A DNA stretch of 64,000 nt from Pseudomonadales bacterium (GCA_024234735.1 JACKNV010000003.1:248001-312000), one strand, 5' to 3'. Shown: positions 18,822 to 28,288, counted from the stretch's first letter. The notes: generated from the sequence alone by a model not told the origin. Program-made: numbers and translations.

Positions 18822-19166
18822 ATGACGCCCCAGCAATTCTTTAAATGCCTTGCAGACGAAACGCGGCTTCGCAGCCTGCTGCTGATCCAGCAGGAGGAAG
18901 AGCTCTGTGTCTGTGAGCTGACCGAGGCCCTGGATGAAATCCAGCCAAAAATATCGCGGCACCTCGCCCAGTTGCGCGAGTGCAAGCTGCTCGAAACCAG
19001 GCGCCAGGGCCAGTGGATGTTTTATCGGCTACACCGCGGGCTGCCCGACTGGGCGCTGGCCGCGTTGTCTGCCACCCTGGAGGGCAACGCGGACTTCCTC
19101 GCCGTGAACCGGGCGCGCCTAGAGCATATGGGAAACAGGCCACAGCGTAGGGCGGCCTGTTGCTGA
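18822..19166 (+). CDS. arsR: ArsR-family arsenical-responsive repressor
   Basis: A 114-residue winged-helix repressor. It has the family's metal-binding box ELCVCEL with Cys29 and Cys31, then the recognition helix region IQPKISRHLAQLRECKLLETRRQGQWMFYRL. A Cys-Cys pair ends the protein (RRAACC), which may add ligands for As(III). It should release its operator on binding arsenite and so induce the operon. The GAPDH gene follows 36 bp downstream and arsJ after that. The palindrome at 18722-18741 is the likely operator. Confidence 0.92.
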   Translation: MTPQQFFKCLADETRLRSLLLIQQEEELCVCELTEALDEIQPKISRHLAQLRECKLLETRRQGQWMFYRLHRGLPDWALAALSATLEGNADFLAVNRARLEHMGNRPQRRAACC

Positions 19167-19202
19167 TATGGCAAACATCCCCACCTGGGAAGTATTACCG
19201 CC

Positions 19203-20213
19203 ATGGCATTGAAAGTAGGTATCAACGGTTTCGGTCGCATGGGGCGACTCACGCTGCGCGCTGCCTGGGAGATGGCGGCAGTCGACATTGTCCAGGTTAA
19301 CGACCCCGCCGGGCAGGCGGAAACGTTCGCCCACCTGCTGTGCTACGACTCGGTGCACGGCAGGTGGTCCCATGCGGCCGGGGTCGCTGGCGAGAACATG
19401 GTCGTCGATGGGCGGCAGATCCGCTGTTCGGGCAACACCCGGATCGAGGATACCGACTGGTCGCAGTGCGACATCGTGATCGAGACCTCCGGCAAGTTCA
19501 AGACCAGGGATACCCTGGCAGCCTACCTCGAGCAGGGCGTGCGGCGCGTGGTGGTGACGGCGCCCGTCAAGCAGGAGGGCATCCCCGATATCGTGATGGG
19601 GGTCAACCACCACCTCTACGACCCGGCGCAGCACCGGATCGTCACCGCGGCGTCCTGCACCACCAACTGCCTGGCGCCCGTGGTCAAGGTGATCCACCAG
19701 GGCCTGGGTATCAGGCACGGCTCGATGACGACCATCCACGATGTCACCAACACCCAGCGCATCCTCGATGCCTGCCACAAGGACCTGCGGCGGGCGCGGG
19801 CCAGCAGTATGAGCCTCATCCCGACCACGACCGGGTCGGCCACGGCGATCACCCATATATTTCCGGAACTCAGGGGGAGGCTGGACGGCCATGCCATCCG
19901 TGTGCCGCTGGCCAACGCCTCGCTTACCGACTGTGTGTTCGAGGTGCAGCGCAGCACCTCGGTGGAGGAGGTCAACGCACTGTTGAAAGCGGCGGCGCAG
20001 GGCGAGTTGCAGGGCATCCTCGGCTATGAGGAGAAGCCACTGGTGTCGATCGATTACCGCACCGATCCCCGCTCCAGCGTGGTGGATGCCCTGTCGACGA
20101 TGGTGGTCAACGGCACCCAGGTCAAGCTGTACCTGTGGTATGACAACGAATGGGGCTATGCCAACCGCACCGCGGAACTGGTGCACCTGGTCGCGTCCCG
20201 GGGCGGCGACTGA
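19203..20213 (+). CDS. ArsJ-associated glyceraldehyde-3-phosphate dehydrogenase
   Basis: A 336-residue phosphorylating GAPDH. The NAD-binding N-terminus KVGINGFGRMGR and the catalytic ASCTTNCLAP, with the nucleophilic Cys in SCTTNC, are intact, as is the C-terminal WYDNEWGYANR. Located between arsR and arsJ, it is the resistance-linked type known to use arsenate in place of phosphate and make 1-arseno-3-phosphoglycerate. Nine bases separate its stop from arsJ. A housekeeping GAPDH is expected elsewhere in the genome. Role assignment rests on family knowledge of the ArsJ pathway and on gene order. Confidence 0.93.
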   Translation: MALKVGINGFGRMGRLTLRAAWEMAAVDIVQVNDPAGQAETFAHLLCYDSVHGRWSHAAGVAGENMVVDGRQIRCSGNTRIEDTDWSQCDIVIETSGKFKTRDTLAAYLEQGVRRVVVTAPVKQEGIPDIVMGVNHHLYDPAQHRIVTAASCTTNCLAPVVKVIHQGLGIRHGSMTTIHDVTNTQRILDACHKDLRRARASSMSLIPTTTGSATAITHIFPELRGRLDGHAIRVPLANASLTDCVFEVQRSTSVEEVNALLKAAAQGELQGILGYEEKPLVSIDYRTDPRSSVVDALSTMVVNGTQVKLYLWYDNEWGYANRTAELVHLVASRGGD

Positions 20214-20222
20214 GCCACTGCC

Positions 20223-21455
20223 ATGCTCCGGGATCTGTCACCGGATGTCCGCCAGTACCTGCTGATCACGGCCAACTACTGGGCGTTCACCCTCACCGAC
20301 GGTGCGCTGCGCATGCTGGTGGTGCTGTACTTCCACCAACTGGGGTATGCGCCATTGGAAGTGGCATTGCTGTTCCTGTTCTACGAGTTTTTCGGGGTGG
20401 TCACCAACCTGTTCGGCGGCTGGATAGGCGCGCGTATCGGCCTGAACGCCACCATGAACACCGGCCTGGCGCTGCAGGTGATCGCCCTGGGCATGTTACT
20501 GGTGCCGGCGTCGATGCTCACGGTCGGCTGGGTGATGGCGGCCCAGGCGCTGTCGGGCATCGCCAAGGATCTCAACAAGATGAGTGCCAAGAGCGCTATC
20601 AAGCTGCTGGTGCCGGCGGGCGCGGAAGGCAAGCTGTATCGCTGGGTGGCCCTGCTCACCGGCTCGAAGAACGCCCTCAAGGGTATCGGCTTTTTCCTTG
20701 GCGGCCTGCTGCTGTCGGTGCTGGGGTTCTCCGGTGCGGTGCTGGCCATGGCGCTGGCGCTCGCCCTGGTGTGGGTGCTGAGTTTGCTCAAGCTGAACAG
20801 CGATCTCGGCAAGGCATCGGCCAGGCCGAAATTCAGCCAGCTGTTCTCCAAGAGCCGCGCCGTGAACGTCCTGTCGGCGGCGCGGCTGTTCCTGTTCGCG
20901 GCCCGGGACGTGTGGTTTGTGGTGGCATTGCCGGTGTACCTGTCGGTGACGCTCGGCTGGGGTTACGGCGAGGTGGGTGCTTACCTGGCGCTGTGGGTGA
21001 TCGGCTACGGCGGGGTGCAGACCCTGGCGCCGCGCATTGTCACGGGCGCTGGCGGCCGCCCCCCGGATGGCCGCAATGCCCTGGCCTGGGCGCTGGCGCT
21101 GGCGGGGATTCCGGCGCTGATTGCGCTGGCCCTGGTCGCCGGGGTCGCGCCCTCTGCCAGCCTGCTGGTGGGGCTGCTGGTATTCGGGGTGGTGTTTGCC
21201 ATCAAGTCGGCGCTGCACAGCTACCTGATCGTCAGCTATGCCCAGGGTGACGGCGTTTCCCTGGACGTGGGGTTTTACTACATGGCCAACGCCATGGGGC
21301 GGCTCGCCGGTACCGTGCTGTCGGGCTGGATATACCAGAGCTGGGGGCTGGTCCAGTGCCTGCTGGCATCGACGTTGATGGTTCTGCTGTGCGTGCTGAT
21401 CAGTATCTGGCTGCCCCGCCATCCGCCGCGCCCGGCGCTCACGCCGGGGGTTTGA
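20223..21455 (+). CDS. arsJ: organoarsenical efflux MFS transporter ArsJ
   Basis: A 410-residue major facilitator protein with about twelve helices. The N-terminus (YLLITANYWAFTLTDGALRM, then LYFHQLGYAPLEVALLFLFYE) is that of ArsJ. ArsJ exports 1-arseno-3-phosphoglycerate, which then falls apart outside the membrane into arsenate and phosphoglycerate. It is the last gene of arsR-GAPDH-arsJ and is convergent with the next gene. No arsenate reductase, ArsB or Acr3 gene is near, so this locus supports only the arsenate-export route. Confidence 0.93.
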   Translation: MLRDLSPDVRQYLLITANYWAFTLTDGALRMLVVLYFHQLGYAPLEVALLFLFYEFFGVVTNLFGGWIGARIGLNATMNTGLALQVIALGMLLVPASMLTVGWVMAAQALSGIAKDLNKMSAKSAIKLLVPAGAEGKLYRWVALLTGSKNALKGIGFFLGGLLLSVLGFSGAVLAMALALALVWVLSLLKLNSDLGKASARPKFSQLFSKSRAVNVLSAARLFLFAARDVWFVVALPVYLSVTLGWGYGEVGAYLALWVIGYGGVQTLAPRIVTGAGGRPPDGRNALAWALALAGIPALIALALVAGVAPSASLLVGLLVFGVVFAIKSALHSYLIVSYAQGDGVSLDVGFYYMANAMGRLAGTVLSGWIYQSWGLVQCLLASTLMVLLCVLISIWLPRHPPRPALTPGV

Positions 21456-21494
21456 ACCCGGGCAACCGACTCTTCCCGCTCCCGGACAGGCGCC

Positions 21495-22259
21495 TCACCT
21501 GGGCGGGTCGAGCCTGTTGTTGAGCGACGTGTTCACCCGGAACCAGCCGGCCACGGAGTACCTGTCCCGGTTGGCGGGCAACACTTCGTGGGGGAATTCC
21601 TCACTCAGGAAAATCACGATCGTGCCATAAAGAGGAACGATCCTGGTACCTGTGCGGTCGTGATCGTTGGCGTACAGGACGAGTTCGCCGCAATCGGTGT
21701 TCGACCACCCTGGGTTCAGGTAGGCAACAATCGACAGCACCCGGTTGGTCTCGCCGCGAAAGGCGTCGTAGTGGCGCTTGTAGTAGTCACCGGGAGCGTA
21801 ATGGGCGAAGTGGCTTTCAAAGGAGAACAGGCCCAGGAACAGCCTCCGGTTCAGAAAACTCTGTAACCGCGAGGCCCATTGCAGCCACTGGCGACCGGCC
21901 GCGGAGTCTCCCATGATCCAGCATATCTCATCGGTGCGCACGAATTCGTTTCTGACATAGCGCTCGCCCCGGCCGATGCCGGCATCGAGGTACTGACCGC
22001 CGTCCAGCCCTTGCTGATGCGTAAACAGTGAATCCGCTATGGGTTGCGGCAACGCCGTGGGTTGAATGCTAAAGCCCTGTGCCTCCAGGTCATCGGCAAT
22101 AGCGGCGAACAGCGTGCCGTCACAGGTATTCCCCCCGTCTGCCCGGGCCAGTCCTTGCAGTGCTGTCAATTGAACGTCCTGTTTGTGCCGGGCCTTGAGG
22201 CCGGGGGAGTGAGATCTGCTACCAGTGCGCCCGGTAGATACGCCGGCGCCGCGCTTCAA
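21495..22259 (-). CDS. 2-oxoglutarate/Fe(II)-dependent prolyl-4-hydroxylase-like oxygenase
   Basis: The C-terminal half carries the jelly-roll iron site of SM-20/prolyl hydroxylase-like enzymes: RHYDAF (His and Asp), a LNPGW-to-CGELVLY strand, and EEFPHEVLP with the distal His, then Arg in the 2-oxoglutarate position. The target may be a protein or small molecule. The frame opens at TTG 22259, overlapping the stop of the upstream gene (TTGA), and the first ~35 residues look poor, so the true start may be further in. It appears to be the second gene of a two-gene unit with the glycine-zipper protein. Confidence 0.78.
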   Translation of the reverse strand: MKRGAGVSTGRTGSRSHSPGLKARHKQDVQLTALQGLARADGGNTCDGTLFAAIADDLEAQGFSIQPTALPQPIADSLFTHQQGLDGGQYLDAGIGRGERYVRNEFVRTDEICWIMGDSAAGRQWLQWASRLQSFLNRRLFLGLFSFESHFAHYAPGDYYKRHYDAFRGETNRVLSIVAYLNPGWSNTDCGELVLYANDHDRTGTRIVPLYGTIVIFLSEEFPHEVLPANRDRYSVAGWFRVNTSLNNRLDPPR

Positions 22260-22789
22260 CCACCCCTGGTGAGCACCAGTTCGCCGTCACGCACCGGGAT
22301 CACGGAGCCGGGGTCGTAATCCATGCGCACTTTTGCGGTTTCGTCGCCGAGGCGATAGGTGACGTCATAGCCAACAGTGCGCTGGCTTACATCGTGGACG
22401 GTATTACAGCGGCGCTCGGTGGTCTGGTAGGTGTCACTGGCCTGCATCTTGCCCTGGATCTGGTTGCCGGCGATGCCGCCTACCACCGCCCCTGCAATCT
22501 TGGCGCCGGTATTCTTGCCGCCGCCGCCTATCGCGTTACCGGCCAGCCCGCCCGCCACGGCGCCAATCGCGGTGCCGGCGATCTTGTGCTGGTCCTGGAT
22601 CGGTTTTTGCCTGGTGACGACCACGTCATTGCACTCCTCCCGGGGCGTGCGCACGTCTTCGGTGACCGGTGTCACGGCCAGTACCTGGGCGAGATCGGGG
22701 CCGGCAAGCATCTTGTATCCGGCGATGCTTCCAGCCGCGGTTGCCACCGTTATACCCAGTACAGTGCCCGTCAACATTGACTTGTTCAT
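22256..22789 (-). CDS. glycine-zipper 2TM-domain surface/outer-membrane protein
   Basis: A 177-residue protein with an N-terminal hydrophobic helix (about 5-25), then a central Gly-rich double helix, IAGTAIGAVAGGLAGNAIGG and KIAGAVVGGIAGNQIQG, as in the 17-kDa surface antigen family. The C-terminal part resembles a small beta domain (VGYDVTYRLGDETAKVRMD). ATG 22789 has GAGGAGG upstream, so the longer frame to 23014 is rejected. Proteins of this type sit in the periplasm or outer membrane and often respond to envelope stress; that role here is inference. Confidence 0.83.
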   Translation of the reverse strand: MNKSMLTGTVLGITVATAAGSIAGYKMLAGPDLAQVLAVTPVTEDVRTPREECNDVVVTRQKPIQDQHKIAGTAIGAVAGGLAGNAIGGGGKNTGAKIAGAVVGGIAGNQIQGKMQASDTYQTTERRCNTVHDVSQRTVGYDVTYRLGDETAKVRMDYDPGSVIPVRDGELVLTRGG

Positions 22790-23041
22790 GTTCGTTACCT
22801 CCTCGACGTGGTCTGCGCGAACCGCCAACGCGGCCCACCGTTGTCGCAAGCTTAGCGCCGCGACGTCCCGACTCAACTGGAGACTGGGGGCAAAATTACC
22901 GGAAACCGAAGGGAATAAAAGTTGTCCCCTCGCAGCTTGATGGTTGATTTTTGAGCAAAGACGGGCGCCAGTCAGCAGCGCCGGCACCGGGTCGACCGTT
23001 TCCGCGCCACGCACTGACTGTCTGCTGGTGGCGCGGCAGCC

Positions 23042-23329
23042 CTACCAGTGGGTGAAATACTCCTGGAATACCTCGTTGAAACTCTCTTTACTGAAACCGT
23101 TCAGCAGCCCGCATTCCCAGAAGTCCGAGATCGCCGCTTCCTTGACCTGGCGGTCCTCACCGAGGTCACCGTTCCAAAGGGCTCGCAGCATGGCCAGGGC
23201 GTATAACTCTTTGTCATAGCCGTCGGCATTGCCTCGCTCGTCCACTGCCGCGATGACGGACCTGACGTCAAATGTCTTGCAGAAGATGCTGAAATCCTCA
23301 ACACCCTCCCGCACGCTGATCAAGTGCAT
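23042..23329 (-). CDS. small hypothetical protein
   Basis: A 95-residue soluble protein from ATG 23329, preceded by GGGAGGG. It has no signal peptide or membrane segment and is acidic, with helical stretches such as DKELYALAMLRALWNGD and FSKESFNEVFQEYF. I do not recognise the family. The frame continues upstream to 23434, but that extension is Pro/Thr/Gly-rich and lacks a binding site. It stands alone between two minus-strand genes. A false call is possible but the codon pattern and start signal favour a real gene. Confidence 0.55.
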   Translation of the reverse strand: MHLISVREGVEDFSIFCKTFDVRSVIAAVDERGNADGYDKELYALAMLRALWNGDLGEDRQVKEAAISDFWECGLLNGFSKESFNEVFQEYFTHW

Positions 23330-23595
23330 GTGCAGCCCTCCCGCCACGACCGATGACTGCGCCGCCCCCAGGGCTTGACCTGTCTGCCGGGGAGTTGATG
23401 TCCGGGGCAATGCGCCAGGTCCGGCCGTTTCCAACTGGTGACTCTAGTACTCTAGCCTAGCCATGGCGCTTGAAAAGGCCTTTGGTTATACCGATTCGAT
23501 CCATGGGCCTGGTGTGATATGACACTTGGTTTGTACAGATCCCTGCCGGGGAGGAACCCTCGTTGCGCTTGCGAGTGCAGCCTGGAATGGCCGGG

Positions 23596-24243
23596 TCAGG
23601 ATCGACTGGTGCTCCTGCGGGCGTCGTGGGTCAGCAGGTACTGGGCCGCGTAATACAGTGCCATGATCGCGTACCTGGCGCCCGGCAAAGGCTCGGCGAA
23701 GCGGTTGATGGCGATCAGCGAATCGGACAGCACGAACAGCACGGCACCCACCGCAACCAGGGGGTGATTGTCGCGCCCGCAGATCGCCGCGCCCGCCATG
23801 GTGAAGATAACGCCCATATAGAGCAAGACCGGGGCCCTCATCTCCCCCAGGTGGGGCGACAGATACATAAGCAGGGCGATGGCGTAGAGCGCCAGGCCCA
23901 GCAGGGCTGCGATGCCGGCCCGGGTCGGCCGCAGCTTGCGGCAAAACACGCTGAGGTAGAACAGGTGGGCCACCAGGAAGGCGCCCAGGCCCAGAGTGAA
24001 CTGGCCGCACTCCAGGCTGACGTCACCGATACCCGAGAAGACCAGGGCCGCGACCACCAGACGCCGGCCATTGCCCGGGCCGGCCATGGCCACGGCCACG
24101 GCCAGGCAGACGATCGGCGCAACCTTGAGGAGGAAATCGCCGGGGTAGGGCAGCAGGGAAATACTCACCACGAAGGCGAGGGCCAGGAAGGCGAACAGTG
24201 GCAGTTCAATAAAGCGCTGTCGGGCCTGCGGGGTGGACTTCAT
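23596..24243 (-). CDS. YhhN/TMEM86-family membrane protein (lysoplasmalogenase-like)
   Basis: A 215-residue protein with about eight hydrophobic helices. Family landmarks are KVAPIVCLAVAVA near helix 2, FSGIGDVSLE with the conserved Asp, and FVLSDSLIAINRF with Ser-Asp in a later helix. The mammalian relatives hydrolyse the vinyl ether bond of lysoplasmalogens; bacterial members are membrane proteins of uncertain substrate. It is divergent from the MAPEG gene. Confidence 0.85.
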   Translation of the reverse strand: MKSTPQARQRFIELPLFAFLALAFVVSISLLPYPGDFLLKVAPIVCLAVAVAMAGPGNGRRLVVAALVFSGIGDVSLECGQFTLGLGAFLVAHLFYLSVFCRKLRPTRAGIAALLGLALYAIALLMYLSPHLGEMRAPVLLYMGVIFTMAGAAICGRDNHPLVAVGAVLFVLSDSLIAINRFAEPLPGARYAIMALYYAAQYLLTHDARRSTSRS

Positions 24244-24388
24244 GGTAAACCTTTATTATTGGGCAAGAGGGGGCATTGCATGCAAGTTTGACTATACTCC
24301 CGGGCTGGCGCAACTGCGCTGCAATATGGCCCGGGACGAAACCTGGCCGGGCCCTCGAGAGCCTCAGCCATATTCCAAGGAGCCAGCA

Positions 24389-24817
24389 ATGCCCCCATCG
24401 ACAGACATCCTCGCCCCGGTCACGGCCCTGTTGCTGCTCACCTGCGCCATGTGGGCATGGATGTATATCACCCGCATCCCGGCCATCAGGAAGGCGGGGA
24501 TGGAACTTGACCCGTCCCTGCCCAAGGGGCAACAGATGGCGGAGTTGCCCGCGACAGTGCGCTGGAAGGCCGATAACTACAACCACCTGCTGGAGCAACC
24601 CACGCTGTTTTACGCAGTCTGCCTGACCCTGGCGCTGCTGGGTGCCGGCCAGGGGCTGAATGTCACCCTGGCCTGGTGCTATGTCGGGCTGCGGGTCGTG
24701 CACAGCCTGCACCAGGCGTTGTGGAACAAGATCGAGGTGCGCTTCGTGCTGTTTGCCCTGTCCTCACTGGTATTGATCGCCCTGATCCTGCGTGCCGCCA
24801 TGCTGGTGTGGAGCTAA
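24389..24817 (+). CDS. MAPEG-family membrane protein
   Basis: A 142-residue protein with four hydrophobic segments. After helix 1 comes the basic ITRIPAIRKAG loop, then KADNYNHLLEQPTLFYAVCLTLA, which matches the MAPEG signature around helix 2, and a WCYVGLRVVHSLHQ segment. Family members include microsomal glutathione transferases and leukotriene synthases; bacterial ones are mostly uncharacterised. ATG 24389 is preceded by AAGGAG, so the longer frame from 24233 is rejected. Confidence 0.86.
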   Translation: MPPSTDILAPVTALLLLTCAMWAWMYITRIPAIRKAGMELDPSLPKGQQMAELPATVRWKADNYNHLLEQPTLFYAVCLTLALLGAGQGLNVTLAWCYVGLRVVHSLHQALWNKIEVRFVLFALSSLVLIALILRAAMLVWS

Positions 24818-24889
24818 CAGCCAGGGCGTGGCGACCGCTGCAGACGTGGCGGCAGGCGTTCGTCCGCCCCGGCGCTGGAAGCGGGTAAA

Positions 24890-25738
24890 TCAGCCCACGC
24901 GATCACCGACATGCAGCCTGCCGGCCTTCACCACCCTCGCGTAGACACCGATATTGCCGTTGTTTGCCTCCACCAGGGCGCGCATGATGCCCGGGTCTTT
25001 GGGCAGGTTGCCGAAGCCGTGGGTGGTCATGGCACACCGCGGGCACTCGCCGACTATGTCGAACTCCAGTTCGCCGATGCCGATCCGCCGTCCTACCCAT
25101 GCTGTCTCCGGGAAGGGGTGGTCGCTGTCCGGGGCATCCAGCAACACGTTTGGCCGGAACCGGTCGACATGGAAACTGGATTCACTGCGATACCGGGCCA
25201 TGCTCGCCAGGGATTGCCTGGTCAGTAAATGCACGGGGAAGGCGTCGAAATAGGTGCCGGGAGGGGACTCGTACTCCACTACCTCGGCAAACAGCGCCAG
25301 ATCCGGCAGCGGCTCGTCATCGGCGCGTGCGAACATCTCCCGCAATTCCGTTTCGAAGTCCTCGTGGTCCGGGGCGCCGCGCCGGTAGTGTTCCAGTGCC
25401 TGGGCGGGCAGCAGTGGCCACAGCGTTACGGGATGCGCCAGCTTCTCGCTGAGCCAGTCGTTGATATCCTCACTGCCGGTGTCGCGAGTGCTGCCATCGG
25501 GCGCGGTGATGATGGCAGGGCTGGAGCCGGTTGCTTCGACCTCTCCGGCAAAGCGGGCCGCGAGTGTCATCAGCGAGGGGATTTTCTTGCCGCCGCGAAT
25601 GCCGCCGCGTACCTCGTCACGCACGGCCCAGACCCGGTCACCCACGGCCCCCCGCTCGCTGAACTCAAGGCTTGTATGCGTTTCCCCCGCCATGCTTTTC
25701 ACCGGATAGCGGAACAGTTGGCTGACGGTTGCGGTCAT
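24890..25738 (-). CDS. MOSC-domain protein
   Basis: A 282-residue protein with an N-terminal beta-barrel (QLFRYPVKSMAGE) and a C-terminal MOSC domain. The MOSC signature appears as DIVGECPRCAMTTHGFGNLP, with the conserved Cys expected to carry sulfur or bind molybdenum. Relatives include YcbX and mARC-like enzymes that reduce N-hydroxylated compounds using molybdenum cofactor. It has no FeS domain at its C-terminus. The molybdoenzyme operon at 149-2694 shows the cell makes the cofactor; no direct link is visible. Confidence 0.88.
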   Translation of the reverse strand: MTATVSQLFRYPVKSMAGETHTSLEFSERGAVGDRVWAVRDEVRGGIRGGKKIPSLMTLAARFAGEVEATGSSPAIITAPDGSTRDTGSEDINDWLSEKLAHPVTLWPLLPAQALEHYRRGAPDHEDFETELREMFARADDEPLPDLALFAEVVEYESPPGTYFDAFPVHLLTRQSLASMARYRSESSFHVDRFRPNVLLDAPDSDHPFPETAWVGRRIGIGELEFDIVGECPRCAMTTHGFGNLPKDPGIMRALVEANNGNIGVYARVVKAGRLHVGDRVG

Positions 25739-25912
25739 CGCTCGAGCCTTCTTGTTGCCTGCAGGTAATGGGAGGATAGATCAAGTGCCGCCGCCCTGGC
25801 GAATATTTGTGGTGCAGGTAAACCTGGCGTAAACGATGCCAATTTTCCCTGGCGACACCTGCGCCGTATTTCTATACTGGGAAGCCCAGCAAACTCCCTC
25901 GGCGGGTGCCCA

Positions 25913-27517
25913 ATGCAGCTGAACGAATATGACGCGGTGGTAATTGGCGCGGGTCTTTCCGGACTCTACCAGGTATATCGGCTGCGCGAGGCGGGCTTCT
26001 CGGTGCAGGGTTTTGAATCCGCACCGGACGTGGGGGGCACCTGGTACTGGAACTGCTACCCTGGGGCCCGGGTCGATTCGCCGTCAATGGTTTACCAGTA
26101 CTGGTTCTCGGACGAGTTGTTGGCCGAGTGGGACTGGAGCGAGCGCTACTCGCCGCAGCCGGAACTGATGCGTTATTTTGCCCACGTCGCCGATCGCTTC
26201 GACCTTCGGAAGCACTTTCGCTTCACAACCCGGGTGGAGTCGGCGCACTGGGACGCCGCGGCGGGTCGCTGGACGATCGGTACTGACCAGGGCGACACGC
26301 TGTCCGCGCGCTATCTTATCTGCTGCAGTGGCATTCTCTCCGCACCGCAGGTGCCGCCGTTCGAGGGGCACGAGGATTTCGCGGGGCGTATCGTGCATAC
26401 CGCGCGGTGGCCGCAGCAGGGCATGGACCTGGCGGGCAAGCGAGTGGGCGTGGTCGGCACCGGGGCGACTGGCATACAGGTCATCCAGGCCATTGCGGAA
26501 CAGGTGGAAAAACTGGTGGTGTTCCAGCGCACCCCCCCGTTCCCGGTGGCAATGAAGAACCCCAGGTTCAATGATGCGGATCGCGAGGCCTGGCGCGCCC
26601 GTTTTCCCGAGCTGCGCCAGCAATTGCACCACACCTTTGGTGGCTTCGAGTGGAGCCCCATCTACGAGCCCGGCGAATGGCAGGGGCTCTCCGCGCAACA
26701 GCGGCGCGACACCATGGAGAGCCTGTGGGCGGACGGCTCGCTCAGGTTCTGGGTCGGTGCCTGCGAGGAAGTCCTCTCGGACGAGGCGGTGAATGCCGAG
26801 TTCGCGCAATTCGTACGCGACAAGATCCGCGCGAGGATTCACGATCCGGCGCTCGCCGAGAAACTGTTGCCGCGCGGGTTGTTCGGTATCTCCCGCGTGC
26901 CGCTTGAGAACGGCTATTTCGAGGTCTTCAACCGTGACAACGTGGAGTTGGTCGACGTACGCGATACGCCGATCGAGCGTTTCAGCGCAGCCGGGCTGAT
27001 GGTGGCCGGGCGCGAATATCCGCTCGACGTGGTAGTGCTGGCGACCGGCTTCGACGCCGGCACCGGCGCCCTGACCCGCATCGACATCCGCGGCCGCGAC
27101 GGTATCTCGCTGGCCGAGTCCTGGCACCGGGACCTGCGCTCTACCATGGGCCTGCAGGTCCATGGGTTTCCCAATATGTTCACGGTTTCCGGTCCGCTGG
27201 CCCCGGCCTCCGCACTGTGCAATGCCTCGACCTGCCTGCAGCAGCAGGTGGACTGGGTTCGCGATTGCCTGGTGGCATTGCGCAATGGCGGCAATACCGT
27301 CATCGAGCCGAGCGCAGCGAAGGAAGCGGAGTGGGTCAGCCACCACGATGAGCTGGTGGCCATGTCGCTGTTCACCCGCAACAACTCCTGGTACACCGGG
27401 GCGAACGTGGAGGGCAAGCCGCGGCGTTTCCTGGCCTACCCCGGTGGTGTCGACGCTTACTGGCAGCTGTGTGACGACCTGCGCGTCAACGGTTATCCGG
27501 GCTTCGATATCAGCTGA
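25913..27517 (+). CDS. FAD-dependent Baeyer-Villiger monooxygenase
   Basis: A 534-residue flavoprotein with the FAD Rossmann motif GAGLSG at 12-17, the GTWYWNCYPGARVD stretch typical of BVMOs, the fingerprint FAGRIVHTARWP at about 156-167, and a second Rossmann motif GVVGTGATG for NADPH. It should insert oxygen next to a ketone, making an ester or lactone, in the cytoplasm. ATG 25913 gives a natural N-terminus. It is flanked by unrelated genes and may act alone on cyclic or terpenoid ketones; substrate is not determined. Confidence 0.92.
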   Translation: MQLNEYDAVVIGAGLSGLYQVYRLREAGFSVQGFESAPDVGGTWYWNCYPGARVDSPSMVYQYWFSDELLAEWDWSERYSPQPELMRYFAHVADRFDLRKHFRFTTRVESAHWDAAAGRWTIGTDQGDTLSARYLICCSGILSAPQVPPFEGHEDFAGRIVHTARWPQQGMDLAGKRVGVVGTGATGIQVIQAIAEQVEKLVVFQRTPPFPVAMKNPRFNDADREAWRARFPELRQQLHHTFGGFEWSPIYEPGEWQGLSAQQRRDTMESLWADGSLRFWVGACEEVLSDEAVNAEFAQFVRDKIRARIHDPALAEKLLPRGLFGISRVPLENGYFEVFNRDNVELVDVRDTPIERFSAAGLMVAGREYPLDVVVLATGFDAGTGALTRIDIRGRDGISLAESWHRDLRSTMGLQVHGFPNMFTVSGPLAPASALCNASTCLQQQVDWVRDCLVALRNGGNTVIEPSAAKEAEWVSHHDELVAMSLFTRNNSWYTGANVEGKPRRFLAYPGGVDAYWQLCDDLRVNGYPGFDIS

Positions 27518-27695
27518 GCTGCCGGCGTGCCCATGCCTTTGTATTGCAGGGATACCGTCTCTCGTTAGCGCCCCGAAGATCTGCTGCTATACTCGAAGAG
27601 GTGCCAGATCGAAGGTTATCGAATGAACGCCCAGACTGGGCCGGCTGCGTATCGCCGGATGCCCGTGCGGCAAAAACTCGATGGAGATCAATGGG

Positions 27696-28250
27696 ATGAA
27701 ACGCTACTACTATATCAGTGAGGACCTGGATGGTCTGGAGCAGATCGAGCGTGAGCTGGAGGAGGCCGGGGTCACCACCCCGCAGATACATATCCTCAGC
27801 GACGACGATACGGACCTTGACCGGCACAAACTACACCGGGTGGAACCGGTATTGAAAAAGGACGTGGTGCATGGCACCGAAATGGGCGCCCTGATTGGTG
27901 TGCTCGGTGCGGCGCTCGTATTGCTGCTCGCCTGGTGGTCGGGCCTTACCGCCAGCTTCACCTGGATACCGGCGATCTTCCTGGCCATCGTAGTGCTGGG
28001 CTTTTGCACCTGGGAGGGTGGTCTGATTGGTATTCAGGAAACCCATGTCGACTTCCGTCGCTTCGAGGGTGATCTGCGCGCCGGCAAGCACATCCTGTTT
28101 GTCGATATCGATGCGGATCAGAAGGCCTCCCTCGATCGTGTGGTGCGGGGGCACAGCGCGTTGCAAAGCGCAGGCGAGGGTGCTGCAACGCCGCGGGCGG
28201 TGGTGCGCTTCCAGGATAAATGGGCCCGCTTCATGGAGCTCGCGCCGTAA
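27696..28250 (+). CDS. two-helix membrane protein of unknown function
   Basis: A 184-residue protein. The N-terminal ~50 residues (RYYYISEDLDGLEQIERELEEAGV, then IHILSDDD) look like a small alpha/beta domain. Two hydrophobic helices follow (MGALIGVLGAALVLLLAWW and FTWIPAIFLAIVVLGF), then a Gly-rich WEGGLIGIQ turn and a C-terminal domain with GKHILFVDID. Proteins of this shape are often annotated as NAD/FAD-utilising or general-stress-like, without proof. ATG 27696 has GGAG upstream; ATG 27681 lacks a site. I do not assign a function. Confidence 0.7.
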   Translation: MKRYYYISEDLDGLEQIERELEEAGVTTPQIHILSDDDTDLDRHKLHRVEPVLKKDVVHGTEMGALIGVLGAALVLLLAWWSGLTASFTWIPAIFLAIVVLGFCTWEGGLIGIQETHVDFRRFEGDLRAGKHILFVDIDADQKASLDRVVRGHSALQSAGEGAATPRAVVRFQDKWARFMELAP

Positions 28251-28288
28251 CGGCTGGTGCCAGGCGGCGCATCCGCATCCAGGGTGCG

